In this document: positions 24,649 to 33,653 of the stretch, one piece after another
How positions within the stretch are numbered: position 1 is the stretch's first letter
Layout of the letters: each line of letters opens with the position of its first letter
Assembly (NCBI GenBank): GCA_024276995.1
Contig: JAJRWB010000009.1
Coordinates: 14,020 to 78,019, forward strand
Reading direction: 5' to 3'
Source of the DNA: Candidatus Eiseniibacteriota bacterium
GTDB taxonomy: Bacteria; Orphanbacterota; Orphanbacteria; Orphanbacterales; Orphanbacteraceae
DNA length: 64,000 nucleotides
Notes under the pieces: model-generated
Told to the model about the DNA's origin: nothing
Database searches by the model: none
Seen by the model: only the letters and a program-made list of their open reading frames with translations
Position numbers and translations under genes: made by a program

Positions 24649-27108
24649 ATGCCAGAAACTCCCGGATTGTTCGAGGAGATTCACGAGATTCTCGCGCGGG
24701 GCGCCCCGGTGGACGAGTCGCTTCGATCGGTGCTCGAGAAGGTGCTCCGGCTTGCGGATGCGGAGAGGGGGGCGATCTTCCTGATGAACCGCGCGAAGAG
24801 CGCGCTCGTCCGGCGCGCTCACGTGGGGATGCCTCCCGAAATCATTGAATCGTATACGGAAGTGCCCGTGGGCGAACAGATCATCGGCACGGTGGGGAAA
24901 ACGGGCGAGAGGATCTTGGTTGAGGATGCCTCCTCCGACGACCGGGTTCGTTTCTCGAACCTGGGGGGGCTCGGCCTCGCTTCGTTCGCGTGCCTCCCGA
25001 TCGTCGCGCGGAGGAACGTGCTCGGCGTGCTCACCGCCGGCAATTCCCGCCCCGGGACGATCGACGCCCGCCGACTCTCCACGCTTGCCGCCGTGGGACA
25101 CCAGATCGGCATCGCCCTGGACAACGGCGATCTTTTGCGGCGGTCCCGCAGGAGCGAGCGTCTCTACAGGCACCTGGTCGACCACGCCCCCGATCTGACC
25201 TTCCTGTGCGATCCCTCGCTGCGCATGATCCGGATGAATCGGGGGGGGATCGAATTCTTCGGCCTGTCGGCCGAACATGTTTCGCGGGAGAATCTCGAAT
25301 CGCTCATCGACGCCGAGAGCGTCGCCCTCTTCCGCGAGGCGAGAGACTCGCTCGTTCGCGGGGACCGGCACGGTTCGGTGTTCGAAATCAAGCTCGGCGG
25401 CGGCGGCGGAAGGAAGAAATCGTACGAGTTCCGGACGAGCCTGATCCGCGAGGAAGGAGATCTCTTCTATATGCATTATGTTGGACGGAACATTACACGG
25501 AGAAAGGAACTTGAATCCCGGCTCCTGCAGTACGCCGATCAGCTCGAGGGGGAGGTTGAGAAGCGTGTGAGCGAGCTTCACCAGGCGAAAAACCAGATCG
25601 CGGTCCTCTTCCAGGTTTCGGAGAAGATCCGGGAGATGGAATCGGTGGATGAGAAACTCTCGCTCATCGTTCGCACCGTCGTGGATGCGAAGCTCTTCCG
25701 GAAGGTGATGATCCGCGTCCACGACGGCGCGGGCAAGAGAAGGAAGGTCGCTTCCTGGGGCTACGGCGATGAGGAACTCGTTTCTGTGGAAAGGGAATTT
25801 TTCGCGGACAAGGCGCTCGACAGCCCTTTCCTCAAGAAGGGGGTCGCCATGGGGAACTCGTACTTTCTTCCGGCGGACGGCGGCGGGGCCGACCGGGGCG
25901 CGATGCCCGGTTCCGCCCGCTGGAGGGAGGGGGACAGGTTGATCGTGCCGCTCTCCCGGGGGGCGGGACGGCCGATCGGTTTTCTCCTCGTGGAGGATCC
26001 GCCGGGGGAGAAGCGTCCCGGCGAGGATCTCGTCCAGGTTCTCGAACTCTTCGTCAACCAGGCGGCGCAGGCGATCGAGGAGGAACGTCTCTCCCGGCGC
26101 CTTCGAGAGGCGGACCGGATTCGCAGAGAGTATACGAGCCGACACTCGATGGAGAATCTGATCGGCTCGACACGGGAGATGCGGGACGTGATCGATTCGA
26201 TCCGGAAGCTTTCCGAAGTCCGTTCCTCGGTGCTGATCACGGGCGAGAGCGGTACGGGGAAGGAACTGGTGGCGAACGCGATTCACGGGAGCGGCAACAG
26301 GCGTGACGGCCCGTTCATCAAGATCAACTGCGCCGCCATACCGGACGCACTCCTCGAGAGCGAGCTGTTCGGAATCGAGAAGAATGTGGCGACCCAGGTC
26401 GATCGGAGGATCGGGAAGTTCGAACTCGCCGACGGCGGGACGCTCTTTCTCGATGAGGTGGCCGACATGAGCCTCGCCACGCAGGCGAAGGTTTTGCGCG
26501 CCCTTCAGGAGCGGGTGGCCGAGAGGGTGGGGGGGGAAAGGCCGATACCGATCGACGTGCGGATCCTGGCCGCAACGAATCGGGATCCTCTTGTCGAGGT
26601 GGAAGAGGGGAGACTCCGGCAGGATCTCTTCTACAGGCTTCACGTGGTCCGGATCGAACTGCCCCCCCTTCGCGACAGGCGCGAGGATATACCGGCCCTC
26701 GTCGATCACATGATCGAAAGAACGTGCCGGGAGCAGGAACTGGAACCGAAAAGGGTGGCGCCGGAGGTGCTCTCTCTTTTCCATCGATATCCGTGGCCCG
26801 GAAACGTGAGGCAGCTGCAGAACTGTATCGAGCGCGCCCTCGTGATGGGGAAGGCGAAGGAGGAGATCGTGGTGGACGACCTTCCCCCCGCCATCCGGAT
26901 GTGGGAGCCCGATCAGAGGGAGGCTCCTCCGGGTGAAGGAAACGGCGATCTGGAGAGTGCCCTGGAGGCATTCGAGAGGGAGCGCATCATCGAAGCGCTG
27001 GAGAAGAGCGATTGGGTCCAGTGCAGGGCCGCTCGACTCTTGGGGATCAGTGAGAGGGCGATGTGGTACCGCGTGAAAAAGCTCGCAATATCGATTCCCG
27101 ATGGGTAG
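24649..27108 (+). CDS. GAF-PAS-GAF AAA+ regulator, sigma54-activator-like with degenerate GAFTGA loop
   Basis: 819 aa. Domains: GAF (about 20-165), PAS (170-285), coiled coil, second GAF (320-480), AAA+ (500-740) and a Fis-type HTH (770-812, DWVQCRAARLLGISERAMWY). Walker A is GESGTGKE (532-539) and Walker B LFLDE (599-603), so ATP hydrolysis looks possible. The L1 loop that normally reads GAFTGA and touches sigma54 reads NVATQV (579-584). It may therefore activate by another route or act as a non-sigma54 regulator. AGGAG lies 8 nt before ATG 24649. No receiver domain and no partner kinase adjacent; the GAF domains probably sense ligands directly. Confidence 0.88.
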   Translation: MPETPGLFEEIHEILARGAPVDESLRSVLEKVLRLADAERGAIFLMNRAKSALVRRAHVGMPPEIIESYTEVPVGEQIIGTVGKTGERILVEDASSDDRVRFSNLGGLGLASFACLPIVARRNVLGVLTAGNSRPGTIDARRLSTLAAVGHQIGIALDNGDLLRRSRRSERLYRHLVDHAPDLTFLCDPSLRMIRMNRGGIEFFGLSAEHVSRENLESLIDAESVALFREARDSLVRGDRHGSVFEIKLGGGGGRKKSYEFRTSLIREEGDLFYMHYVGRNITRRKELESRLLQYADQLEGEVEKRVSELHQAKNQIAVLFQVSEKIREMESVDEKLSLIVRTVVDAKLFRKVMIRVHDGAGKRRKVASWGYGDEELVSVEREFFADKALDSPFLKKGVAMGNSYFLPADGGGADRGAMPGSARWREGDRLIVPLSRGAGRPIGFLLVEDPPGEKRPGEDLVQVLELFVNQAAQAIEEERLSRRLREADRIRREYTSRHSMENLIGSTREMRDVIDSIRKLSEVRSSVLITGESGTGKELVANAIHGSGNRRDGPFIKINCAAIPDALLESELFGIEKNVATQVDRRIGKFELADGGTLFLDEVADMSLATQAKVLRALQERVAERVGGERPIPIDVRILAATNRDPLVEVEEGRLRQDLFYRLHVVRIELPPLRDRREDIPALVDHMIERTCREQELEPKRVAPEVLSLFHRYPWPGNVRQLQNCIERALVMGKAKEEIVVDDLPPAIRMWEPDQREAPPGEGNGDLESALEAFERERIIEALEKSDWVQCRAARLLGISERAMWYRVKKLAISIPDG

Positions 27109-27617
27109 GCCGGAACGTCCACGGGTAGCAACATATTATGTAGATATCCCTATATGAATAGGGGTAGAATGATGAAGCACGGTTCATGGTTTTAAGGCTT
27201 TTGAAATAGACGGTTACGGTCGATTTCTCATGCAGATCCTTATGTGGATTCCTACAGTAGATGTAGATTTTTCCGGCGGCATCTGTGCACGAGGTTCATA
27301 GCCGATTCCAGGGGTGTAAGTTCCTGCTATTCCAAGAGATAGATTGGGGGTCCGGGAGGCGCTCTGGCACGGTACTTGTTAGTAAAACGGGGTACAACAA
27401 CAGGATTTTGCAGGATTGTCCCCTGCTAGCGCTCGTGTTCACGCAACATCATGAGCCAAATCGATGATAGGGATTCCATAGACTACCCTGGGTTTCCAAG
27501 TCGCGTGCACGGTATCCTGCGGGGGACATTTTTCAAGGGGGCCGGTGCTTGCGTTCCGGTCCCCTTCCGCTGAACATCCCTTTCCAAGGGCCTCACGATT
27601 CGTTACGATCTCTTCCC
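27109..27617 (+). other. A/T-richer gene-free gap
   Basis: About 500 nt visibly poorer in G+C than both flanks. It contains a short hairpin CCCTAT-ATGA-ATAGGG (27148-27163) and repeated GTAGAT words, but no convincing gene. The longest frame (27285-27467, 60 codons) has no ribosome site or family resemblance. It could be a relic of inserted DNA or an extended regulatory region. Confidence 0.5.
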
Positions 27618-28535
27618 ATGAACGTCGTCGTGCTGATCAATCCGAAAGCGGGCATGCCGGGAGACCGGAAGCGTCTCGGTGAGCGGGTGGCGGGGGCCTT
27701 TCCCGGTAGCGAAGTACGGGTGCTCACGCCCGGGAGCCGGTCCGCCATGGTCGCCCGGGCGGGCGCGGCGGTGGAGCGGGGTGTGGAGATGGTGGTGGTC
27801 GCCGGCGGTGACGGAACGATTCACGACGTCGCCTCGGTGGTCGCCGGATCGGACACGGTTCTCGGAATCGTCCCCCGCGGTTCGGGAAACGGTTTTGCCC
27901 GGGGACTCGGTATCGGCCCGTCGCTCCGGCAGGCGATCGGCGTGCTCCGGTCGGGCCACGATGTGAGGCTCGATACGGGCGTGGTGAACGACGAACCCTT
28001 CTTCTCCGTCTCCGGTCTCGGTTTCGACGCCCTTGTGGGGGAATCGTTCACCCGCAGCCGTCTGCGGGGCTTTCTCCCCTACCTCAGCATCGCGGCCCGG
28101 GAGTCGCTCCAGTACAAGCCGATCGAGGTGAACATCGTCTTTGATGACCGGGAGATCGTGGCGAAGGTATTCCTCGTCACGGTGGCCAACACGAGCCAGT
28201 TCGGTTCGGGCGCGATCATCGCCCCGGGGGCGGACCCCACCGACGGTCGGCTCGATGTGGTGGTGATCCGAAGCCTGACCGCACTCGAGATGCTCCTGCA
28301 CACGCCAAAGCTGTTCGACGGGTCGATCGGTACGTACTCCCGCGTGGAGATCTACCGGTGCCGCTCGGTGTGCATCCTCAGAGCCCATTGCGGCCCACTT
28401 CATGTCGATGGCGAGCCGATCGACTCGGGACCGTCGCTTCGCTACGGCGTGCGTCCCGGCGCGTTGCGCGTCCGCCTGCCGGCCGGGTTCGACCCCGCCG
28501 CGGAGGCGGCGAGGCAACGATCGTCCTCCTCCTGA
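27618..28535 (+). CDS. diacylglycerol kinase family lipid kinase (YegS/DgkB-like)
   Basis: 305 aa. The N-terminal catalytic domain has the NPKAG start (VVVLINPKAGMPGDRKRL) and nucleotide-binding GGDGT in VVVAGGDGTIHDVASVV. It is followed by the GSGNGFARGLGI segment and a beta-sandwich C-terminal domain with VSGLGFDALVGE. Such enzymes phosphorylate diacylglycerol, sphingoid bases or related lipids; the substrate cannot be read from sequence. ATG 27618 fits the family N-terminus. It converges on the ClpB-like gene. Confidence 0.88.
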   Translation: MNVVVLINPKAGMPGDRKRLGERVAGAFPGSEVRVLTPGSRSAMVARAGAAVERGVEMVVVAGGDGTIHDVASVVAGSDTVLGIVPRGSGNGFARGLGIGPSLRQAIGVLRSGHDVRLDTGVVNDEPFFSVSGLGFDALVGESFTRSRLRGFLPYLSIAARESLQYKPIEVNIVFDDREIVAKVFLVTVANTSQFGSGAIIAPGADPTDGRLDVVVIRSLTALEMLLHTPKLFDGSIGTYSRVEIYRCRSVCILRAHCGPLHVDGEPIDSGPSLRYGVRPGALRVRLPAGFDPAAEAARQRSSSS

Positions 28536-28582
28536 TCGGACCGGCCGGGATCTTCTTCGCCCCGGACGGTGCGTCGGAGCGA

Positions 28583-30403
28583 TTATCTCGCGGCGGTGAC
28601 GGCGATCCTCTTCGACCGCATGACGAGCCGGATCCGGCGCGTGTTCTGGTGGCGGAGGAGGTACTGGGATACCGGCTGAAGAACCATGCTCTCCACCGTG
28701 TGGGAGAGTTGTCTCGCCCCGGAAGAGCGGCTGCTTCCCTCGACCGACACGGCATCGATTACTTTCTGGGAAACGTCGAGGTGGATTCCCCGGGCTGTGA
28801 GTCTCGCCCGGATCTTTTCGATGGCGAGCGCGGCGATCTCCTGGACCGATTCGGGGGTGAGGGGGTCGAAATAGACGATCTCGTCGAAGGAAGCGAGGAA
28901 ATCGGGGCCGAAGTACGCCTTCGTCGCCGCCTCGAGGGCGCGGCGCTGATTGGAAATCTTGTTTTTTTCGGTCGACTCGGTGAACCCCACGGGACGTTCC
29001 GGTTCATCGGTGGTGATGTTGTCCGAGTTGGCGATGATCACGAGCGTGGTGCTCGCGAAGGAGAGACGTCGTCCTTCGTCATCCACCGTCTGTCCCTCGT
29101 TGAGAATCTGCATCAGAATCGGCCCTGCCTTGGGACTCGCCTTTTCGACACCGTTGATCACGAACACGGCGTTCGGCCTGTTTTCGAGAAGCCGCGACAA
29201 CACCCCTTTCACAGGCCCCGCCATGCCCCGGCCGCCGAGAAGCTTCGTCGCCGCGTCCTCGTCGGAGAACTGTGCCATGTCGATGCGAAGGAGGTGTTCT
29301 TCGCTTCCGAACAGTTCCACCGCCAGCGATCGTGCCAGTTCCGTCTTGCCAACGCCGTTCGGGCCGACGAAGAGAAACACGCCGTCGGGCCGCCTCGGGT
29401 TGGGCGAAAGCCCCAGCTTCGCCACGCGCACCACGTTCGCCACCTGGCGGATCGCGGTGTCCTGTCCTTTGATCGTGCCTTTCAGTTTTTCCTCGAGATT
29501 GAGCAGCTCGCTTCCGGCACGATCGTGGAGTTTCGTCACCGGAATGCCGAGTCTCTTGCTCACCGTCTCTTCCACCGCGCTGGCGTCCACCGTCCGGGCG
29601 CGCCGCTTCCGGCCGCGCATCGACCGAACCACTTCCTCGGCGCATGCCTCGTCGAGGATCTCGAGTGCCTTGCCCGGGAGGACCCTCGTTTTCAGGTAGT
29701 AATTCGATAGGTCGATCGCCTTGTCGACCGCTTTCTCGTCGATTTCGATCTGGTGGAAACTCTCCAGCTTCGCACGCACCACCCGCAGGATCTTCTTCGC
29801 CATTTCCCGTGAAGGCTCGTGAACCGGCACCGGCACCATGTTGAAGCGGAGCCACTGGTGCTCGCTCACCAGCTTGCGGTGGGCCCAGTCGGACATCGAG
29901 GCGATCACCTGGAGATCGGGCTGCCTCGTCGTCGCCTCGATGATGTATGAAGCATCGAGAAGGCTCCCCTCTCCCGACCCGAGGAAATTGTCGAGCTGGT
30001 TGAAATAGAGGATCACGTCTTTCCGGTCGATCGCCTCCTTCACGGCGAGGAAGATCACCTTCTCGAACTCGTCGGTGTCCTGGATGAGGGGGAGAACGGA
30101 GGGGAGGGAGATTTCGAGAATCCTCCTGTTCCTCAATCGGGGCGGGACGCGTCCCGCGGCGATCTGCTCCGCCAGGCGGAGCACCATCGTTCGCTTTCCC
30201 ACGCCTGTGGGGCCGAGGAGGAGGACGTTGTGGTTGCTCCGTTTCTGGAGCGTCTCGAGCAGCCGGCTCACTTCCTCCTTCCATGGAACGATCGAGCCGA
30301 AACGTCTTTCGAAGAGACTTTTGGACATATCAAGGGAGATCTGGTCGAGAATGGAGACTTCCTCCATCGGATGGTCTTCCGGCAGGCGGTTTGTGGAATC
30401 CAT
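28583..30403 (-). CDS. ClpB/ClpC-like double AAA+ protein with both Walker B motifs lost
   Basis: 606 aa, with two AAA+ modules in Hsp100 order but no N-domain and no M-domain coiled coil. Walker A motifs are intact: GPTGVGKRT (64-72) and GPNGVGKTE (347-355). Walker B1 reads VILYFNQLD (130-138), with Asn-Gln where Asp-Glu belong; Walker B2 reads FVINGVEKA (414-422), with Asn-Gly. The D1 pore motif (KYRG) and D2 pore motif (GYVG) are not recognisable, and the Arg-finger segment FLNRIDEI is FLASFDEI. The C-terminal GAR sensor-2 remains. It should bind nucleotide but not hydrolyse it or thread substrates, suggesting a scaffold. It is divergent from the TolQ/ExbD operon and has its own promoter. 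Confidence 0.85.
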   Translation of the reverse strand: MDSTNRLPEDHPMEEVSILDQISLDMSKSLFERRFGSIVPWKEEVSRLLETLQKRSNHNVLLLGPTGVGKRTMVLRLAEQIAAGRVPPRLRNRRILEISLPSVLPLIQDTDEFEKVIFLAVKEAIDRKDVILYFNQLDNFLGSGEGSLLDASYIIEATTRQPDLQVIASMSDWAHRKLVSEHQWLRFNMVPVPVHEPSREMAKKILRVVRAKLESFHQIEIDEKAVDKAIDLSNYYLKTRVLPGKALEILDEACAEEVVRSMRGRKRRARTVDASAVEETVSKRLGIPVTKLHDRAGSELLNLEEKLKGTIKGQDTAIRQVANVVRVAKLGLSPNPRRPDGVFLFVGPNGVGKTELARSLAVELFGSEEHLLRIDMAQFSDEDAATKLLGGRGMAGPVKGVLSRLLENRPNAVFVINGVEKASPKAGPILMQILNEGQTVDDEGRRLSFASTTLVIIANSDNITTDEPERPVGFTESTEKNKISNQRRALEAATKAYFGPDFLASFDEIVYFDPLTPESVQEIAALAIEKIRARLTARGIHLDVSQKVIDAVSVEGSSRSSGARQLSHTVESMVLQPVSQYLLRHQNTRRIRLVMRSKRIAVTAAR

Positions 30404-30447
30404 GACAAATTCCCGCTAATGATCTCGACAAATACACCGATCTTCTG

Positions 30448-30476
30448 AGGGTAGGCGGAGCGCGCAGTGGTGTCAA
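30448..30476 (-). promoter_or_regulatory. sigma70-type promoter for the ClpB-like gene
   Basis: Minus strand: perfect TTGACA (30471-30476), 17-nt spacer, TACCCT (30448-30453); predicted start about 30441, leader about 38 nt. Confidence 0.6.
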
Positions 30477-30728
30477 CGCAATACCTCGGGTGCTCCTTTT
30501 CCGGGCATCTGGGCAGATCTGCGCCACCCGGCCGCAGGGGCGCGACGACCGTCGTGTTCAACTTCGGTACACCGGTCGAACGGGGAACAGGCGCAAAGGG
30601 AAGGGTGGTATGCCTTTCCCCCGCCGGCGGGATGGAGGAGTGGTCATGGCACACCGATTGCCCCGGCTTCCCGTGGAGGGGGGAAATCTCTCTCCCCTCG
30701 GGGGCCGATCTTTTCGGGGAGTACGGGA
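30477..30728 (+). other. intergenic region between divergent genes
   Basis: With 30404-30476 this forms a 325-nt gap. It has several G+C hairpins (for example GAGGGG/CCCCTC within 30675-30702) ahead of the lipoprotein gene, but I found no convincing plus-strand promoter. No gene is seen. Confidence 0.4.
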
Positions 30729-32495
30729 ATGAAGGGTCGAATCCGCCGCGTCATCACCGTCGCCGCCGTTCTCGCGCCGGCGCTGCTCGCATCGTGCGCG
30801 TCCGATGTTCTCGTGCGGCGGCAGAGCGATCCTCTTGACCAGCCGGTGGAGAACGTGGCGGTTCTCCTCTTCTTCCAGGAGGCGGAGGGTGCCCCCGAGG
30901 GGCTCGACGAGCTCGCCACCGATGCCTTCACCGTGCAGGTGCAGAAATACTTTCCCGCGCTGGTGAGCCGGTACGAAGTGCGCGATTTCCTCCGGCGGAA
31001 CCGCTACACCCATGCCCTCTCTCCGGCGGTTCTGCGCGAGCTGGGCGAACAGCTTGGCGTCGACGGGCTCTTCGTCGGAAAGATCACCGGGTACAGCGAG
31101 AAGGAGAGCTTTCTCGGCTGGAACGGCAAGCCGCACTTCGAAATGGCGTGCCGTCTCCTTTCGACGAAAACGGGACGGGTTCTTCTCGCCGGCCAAGTGA
31201 ACGTCGAGGGTAGCTACGTGATTCCGGTGAACTCCCGCGCGGATAGGGTTGTTTTTGGCGTAAAACTTTTGACGAAGAAGATGGGCCTCTCCGAGCGGTT
31301 CGGCCTGAGGTACGTCACCCGCGACGATCCGATCTGGGCGCGGGCGATGCGTCACTACGAGAAGAAACAGTTCTGGGAGGCGGCGAGATACTTCGGGGCG
31401 ATCGTCCACGACTACGCACCGAGCGATCTTCGCGACGAGGCGCAGTTCTACATGGGCCGCTCTCTCGACGAACTCTCCCTCGCCTCGGCGGCGTTGGAAA
31501 TATACCGGTCGATCGAGAAAGGACCCTTCGCGGTACGCGCCCTGCTTCAGAGGATGGAGATCGCCTTCCGGGAGGAACGGGACGCCGATCTTCTCGCCCT
31601 CGATCGTCGGATGAACGGCCAGTGGGCCGATCGATCCGAGAGCGAGGCGGCCCGCTATCTCGCGGGACTCTCGCTCCTGCGAACGGGCCGGGCCGACGAG
31701 GCGATCGCCCGTCTCGCCTCGGTGGGCGAAACGAGCCGGTGGTACCCATTCGCCCGGTGGTCTCTCGCCGACCCGCTCCTGGCGAAGGGGGACAGCGCCT
31801 GGGCGCGGCGGTCGCTCGAAGCGGTGGCCGCCATCAAGGGGGTCACCGAGTCGGAAAGACGTCTCCGGGAGAGGGCGTTCGTCACTCTGGGCGACTATCA
31901 CTACGCCAGGGGCGACCGCGCCGAGGCGGAACGATGGTATGGCCTCGTGCGGGGGGAGTTCCTTCCCCGGGCGGCGCTCGGCTTGGCGTGGATCGCGGCG
32001 GAACGGGGCGATTACGAGGAGGCGATCGCCCATGCCGACGCCATGGGCGACGACGCCGATCCCCGCTGGGTCGGCGAGGCGCAACTCCTGGCGGGGACGT
32101 GCGAAGCGCGTCTCGCTCGGTTCGACCGTTCGGCGAAACGCCTCGAAACGGCGCTCGAGAAGTGTGAGCGATGGAAGGCGAGCGATGACGAGCAGGAGGC
32201 GGCAAGGCTCCGTGTCGCGTTGGCGCGACGTCGGATCGGCGTGGAGATCGGACCTATCGAAAGCGAGGTGATCGCCCTTCTCACGGGCGAACGGACGGAG
32301 GAGGAAGTCACCCGGCTCGACGAGCTGCACGACCGTTACGTCGAGATCGCCCGTCCCCTCGAGTCGCTCGAGCACCTCGCCGGCGCGGGACTCGACAGGG
32401 CGGAAGCGGAGAATCTGCGTGGTCGGATCCGGGAGAAGGCGGAGTTCTCCCTCGTCCAGGTACGATACGAACAAGAGAGGATGGAGGAAAAATGA
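30729..32495 (+). CDS. lipoprotein with CsgG-like N-terminus and TPR repeats
   Basis: 588 aa with a lipoprotein signal peptide (lipobox LLASC, lipidated Cys about residue 23). Residues about 40-160 resemble the alpha/beta fold of CsgG/GNA1162-type proteins (NVAVLLFFQEAEG; LGEQLGVDGLFVGKITGYSE). The rest is tandem TPR-like helices (about 200-480; for example ERAFVTLGDYHYARGDRAEA). Probably on the outer or inner membrane facing the periplasm as an assembly scaffold. First gene of an eight-gene coupled operon ending with a TonB-like protein; overlaps the next gene by 4 nt. Specific function unknown. Confidence 0.75.
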   Translation: MKGRIRRVITVAAVLAPALLASCASDVLVRRQSDPLDQPVENVAVLLFFQEAEGAPEGLDELATDAFTVQVQKYFPALVSRYEVRDFLRRNRYTHALSPAVLRELGEQLGVDGLFVGKITGYSEKESFLGWNGKPHFEMACRLLSTKTGRVLLAGQVNVEGSYVIPVNSRADRVVFGVKLLTKKMGLSERFGLRYVTRDDPIWARAMRHYEKKQFWEAARYFGAIVHDYAPSDLRDEAQFYMGRSLDELSLASAALEIYRSIEKGPFAVRALLQRMEIAFREERDADLLALDRRMNGQWADRSESEAARYLAGLSLLRTGRADEAIARLASVGETSRWYPFARWSLADPLLAKGDSAWARRSLEAVAAIKGVTESERRLRERAFVTLGDYHYARGDRAEAERWYGLVRGEFLPRAALGLAWIAAERGDYEEAIAHADAMGDDADPRWVGEAQLLAGTCEARLARFDRSAKRLETALEKCERWKASDDEQEAARLRVALARRRIGVEIGPIESEVIALLTGERTEEEVTRLDELHDRYVEIARPLESLEHLAGAGLDRAEAENLRGRIREKAEFSLVQVRYEQERMEEK

Positions 32496-33043
32496 TCGGC
32501 ACCTCGACTTCGACGACCGGCGGCGGGTCTTCCCTGACGCTTCATACGCGAAATGCCGCCTTCTCCGTCGTGGTGATCGCGCTCTTTGCGGCGGCGCCCC
32601 GATTTTCCCCCGCGGCGGCGAGGGAGCCGTACATTCCCGACACGCTGATCTTCGCCGACTCGAGCGAACGGGAGGGGAGGATCGTCTCGATCGACGGCGC
32701 CGACATCCAGTTTCAGGAGGATCCGAGGGGAAGGACGAAGTTGATCCCTCTCGCCGAGGTGAGAAGGATCGTGTGGGCCTCGGGGGGCGAGTCGCTTCAT
32801 CCGGTGGTTCAAGATCCCCTCTCGGGCGAGATCCCCGGTTTCCGCAGGGCGCGATCCTCGGCCCGTTTCCGGAGGGACGATCTCGAACTGAGCAGGGGGG
32901 AGGTGGCGTACAACGCCTTCGGCCGCGGGGTGATGGTCGGGGCGGTGGCGACGTTCTTCACCTCCGACGGGGACGAGAAGAAAGTCGCCTTCGCCGCGGG
33001 ATTTCTCCTGCAGTTCGGGATTTCATTTTTCGCGGGGTGGTAG
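32492..33043 (+). CDS. secreted protein of unknown function
   Basis: 183 aa with a hydrophobic segment at about 21-38 (signal peptide with long N-region). A small beta-rich domain follows (DTLIFADSSEREGRIVSIDG, KLIPLAEVRRIVW) resembling the short Sm-like segments of secreted proteins that modulate a surface, and a glycine-rich hydrophobic C-terminus (GVMVGAVATFF; FAAGFLLQFGISFFAGW) suggests membrane association. I do not recognise a family. Start overlaps the upstream lipoprotein stop (ATGA), so co-translation is likely. Confidence 0.65.
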   Translation: MIGTSTSTTGGGSSLTLHTRNAAFSVVVIALFAAAPRFSPAAAREPYIPDTLIFADSSEREGRIVSIDGADIQFQEDPRGRTKLIPLAEVRRIVWASGGESLHPVVQDPLSGEIPGFRRARSSARFRRDDLELSRGEVAYNAFGRGVMVGAVATFFTSDGDEKKVAFAAGFLLQFGISFFAGW

Positions 33044-33056
33044 GGAAGTGCCGATC

Positions 33057-33653
33057 ATGAGCAGGAGAATCGATTCTCATATAAATCGGATCGTTTCGTC
33101 GATCGTGGCGCCGGCCGTCATGATCATACTATCCGGCTGTACCGGGTCGACCGGCCATGTGCCCTTGCATGTCGATTCGCCCGGCGGTTTCGGCGTCCTT
33201 CCCTTCGAGGACCGTAGCGGGAGCACCGACGCGACGCTCGGCTCCCAGGTGGCGCACCAGTTCGCGTCCCGCCTCGCCGCCGGCGCGTTCGATGTCATCG
33301 ATCCGCGCCAGATCGATGCGCTCTTCGCCGAGGCGGGAATGGAGCTTCCCGATCGATTCGATGCGCGGGCACGCGAGATGATCCGAACCGTGACCGGGTG
33401 CGACATGGTCGTCACCGGGGTGATCACCGACGTGGTTCCGGGGGACGGTTTCAACGCTCCGAAGGCGGTGATCTCGATCCGACTCGTCGATCTCGAGAGT
33501 GGGTATACCGTCTACTCCCTCGGCAGGTCGTATCCCGGCGGAGTGGGAAACCGACTCGGCGGCGATACCGACCGGCTCGTTCTCGACTGCGCCGATTACC
33601 TGGCGGACCGGATGAGTCTCGACGTGGCGCGCCGGGAGGGGTCGGACGAATGA
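33057..33653 (+). CDS. small CsgG/GNA1162-like lipoprotein
   Basis: 198 aa, lipobox LSGC with the lipidated Cys near residue 28. The mature part matches the periplasmic alpha/beta domain seen in CsgG, TolB-N-like and GNA1162 proteins: FGVLPFEDRSGS, then QVAHQFASRLAAGAFDVIDP, CDMVVTGVITDVV and ISIRLVDLESGYTVYS. ATG 33057 has AGGGA about 9 nt upstream; a GTG at 33048 is too close to it. The stop overlaps the TPR gene by 4 nt. Likely an outer-membrane-anchored component of the same machine. Confidence 0.72.
   Translation: MSRRIDSHINRIVSSIVAPAVMIILSGCTGSTGHVPLHVDSPGGFGVLPFEDRSGSTDATLGSQVAHQFASRLAAGAFDVIDPRQIDALFAEAGMELPDRFDARAREMIRTVTGCDMVVTGVITDVVPGDGFNAPKAVISIRLVDLESGYTVYSLGRSYPGGVGNRLGGDTDRLVLDCADYLADRMSLDVARREGSDE

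Noticed and set aside
27285-27467. 60-codon frame in the A/T-richer gap
   Set aside because: No SD, no family resemblance and no promoter; likely chance.
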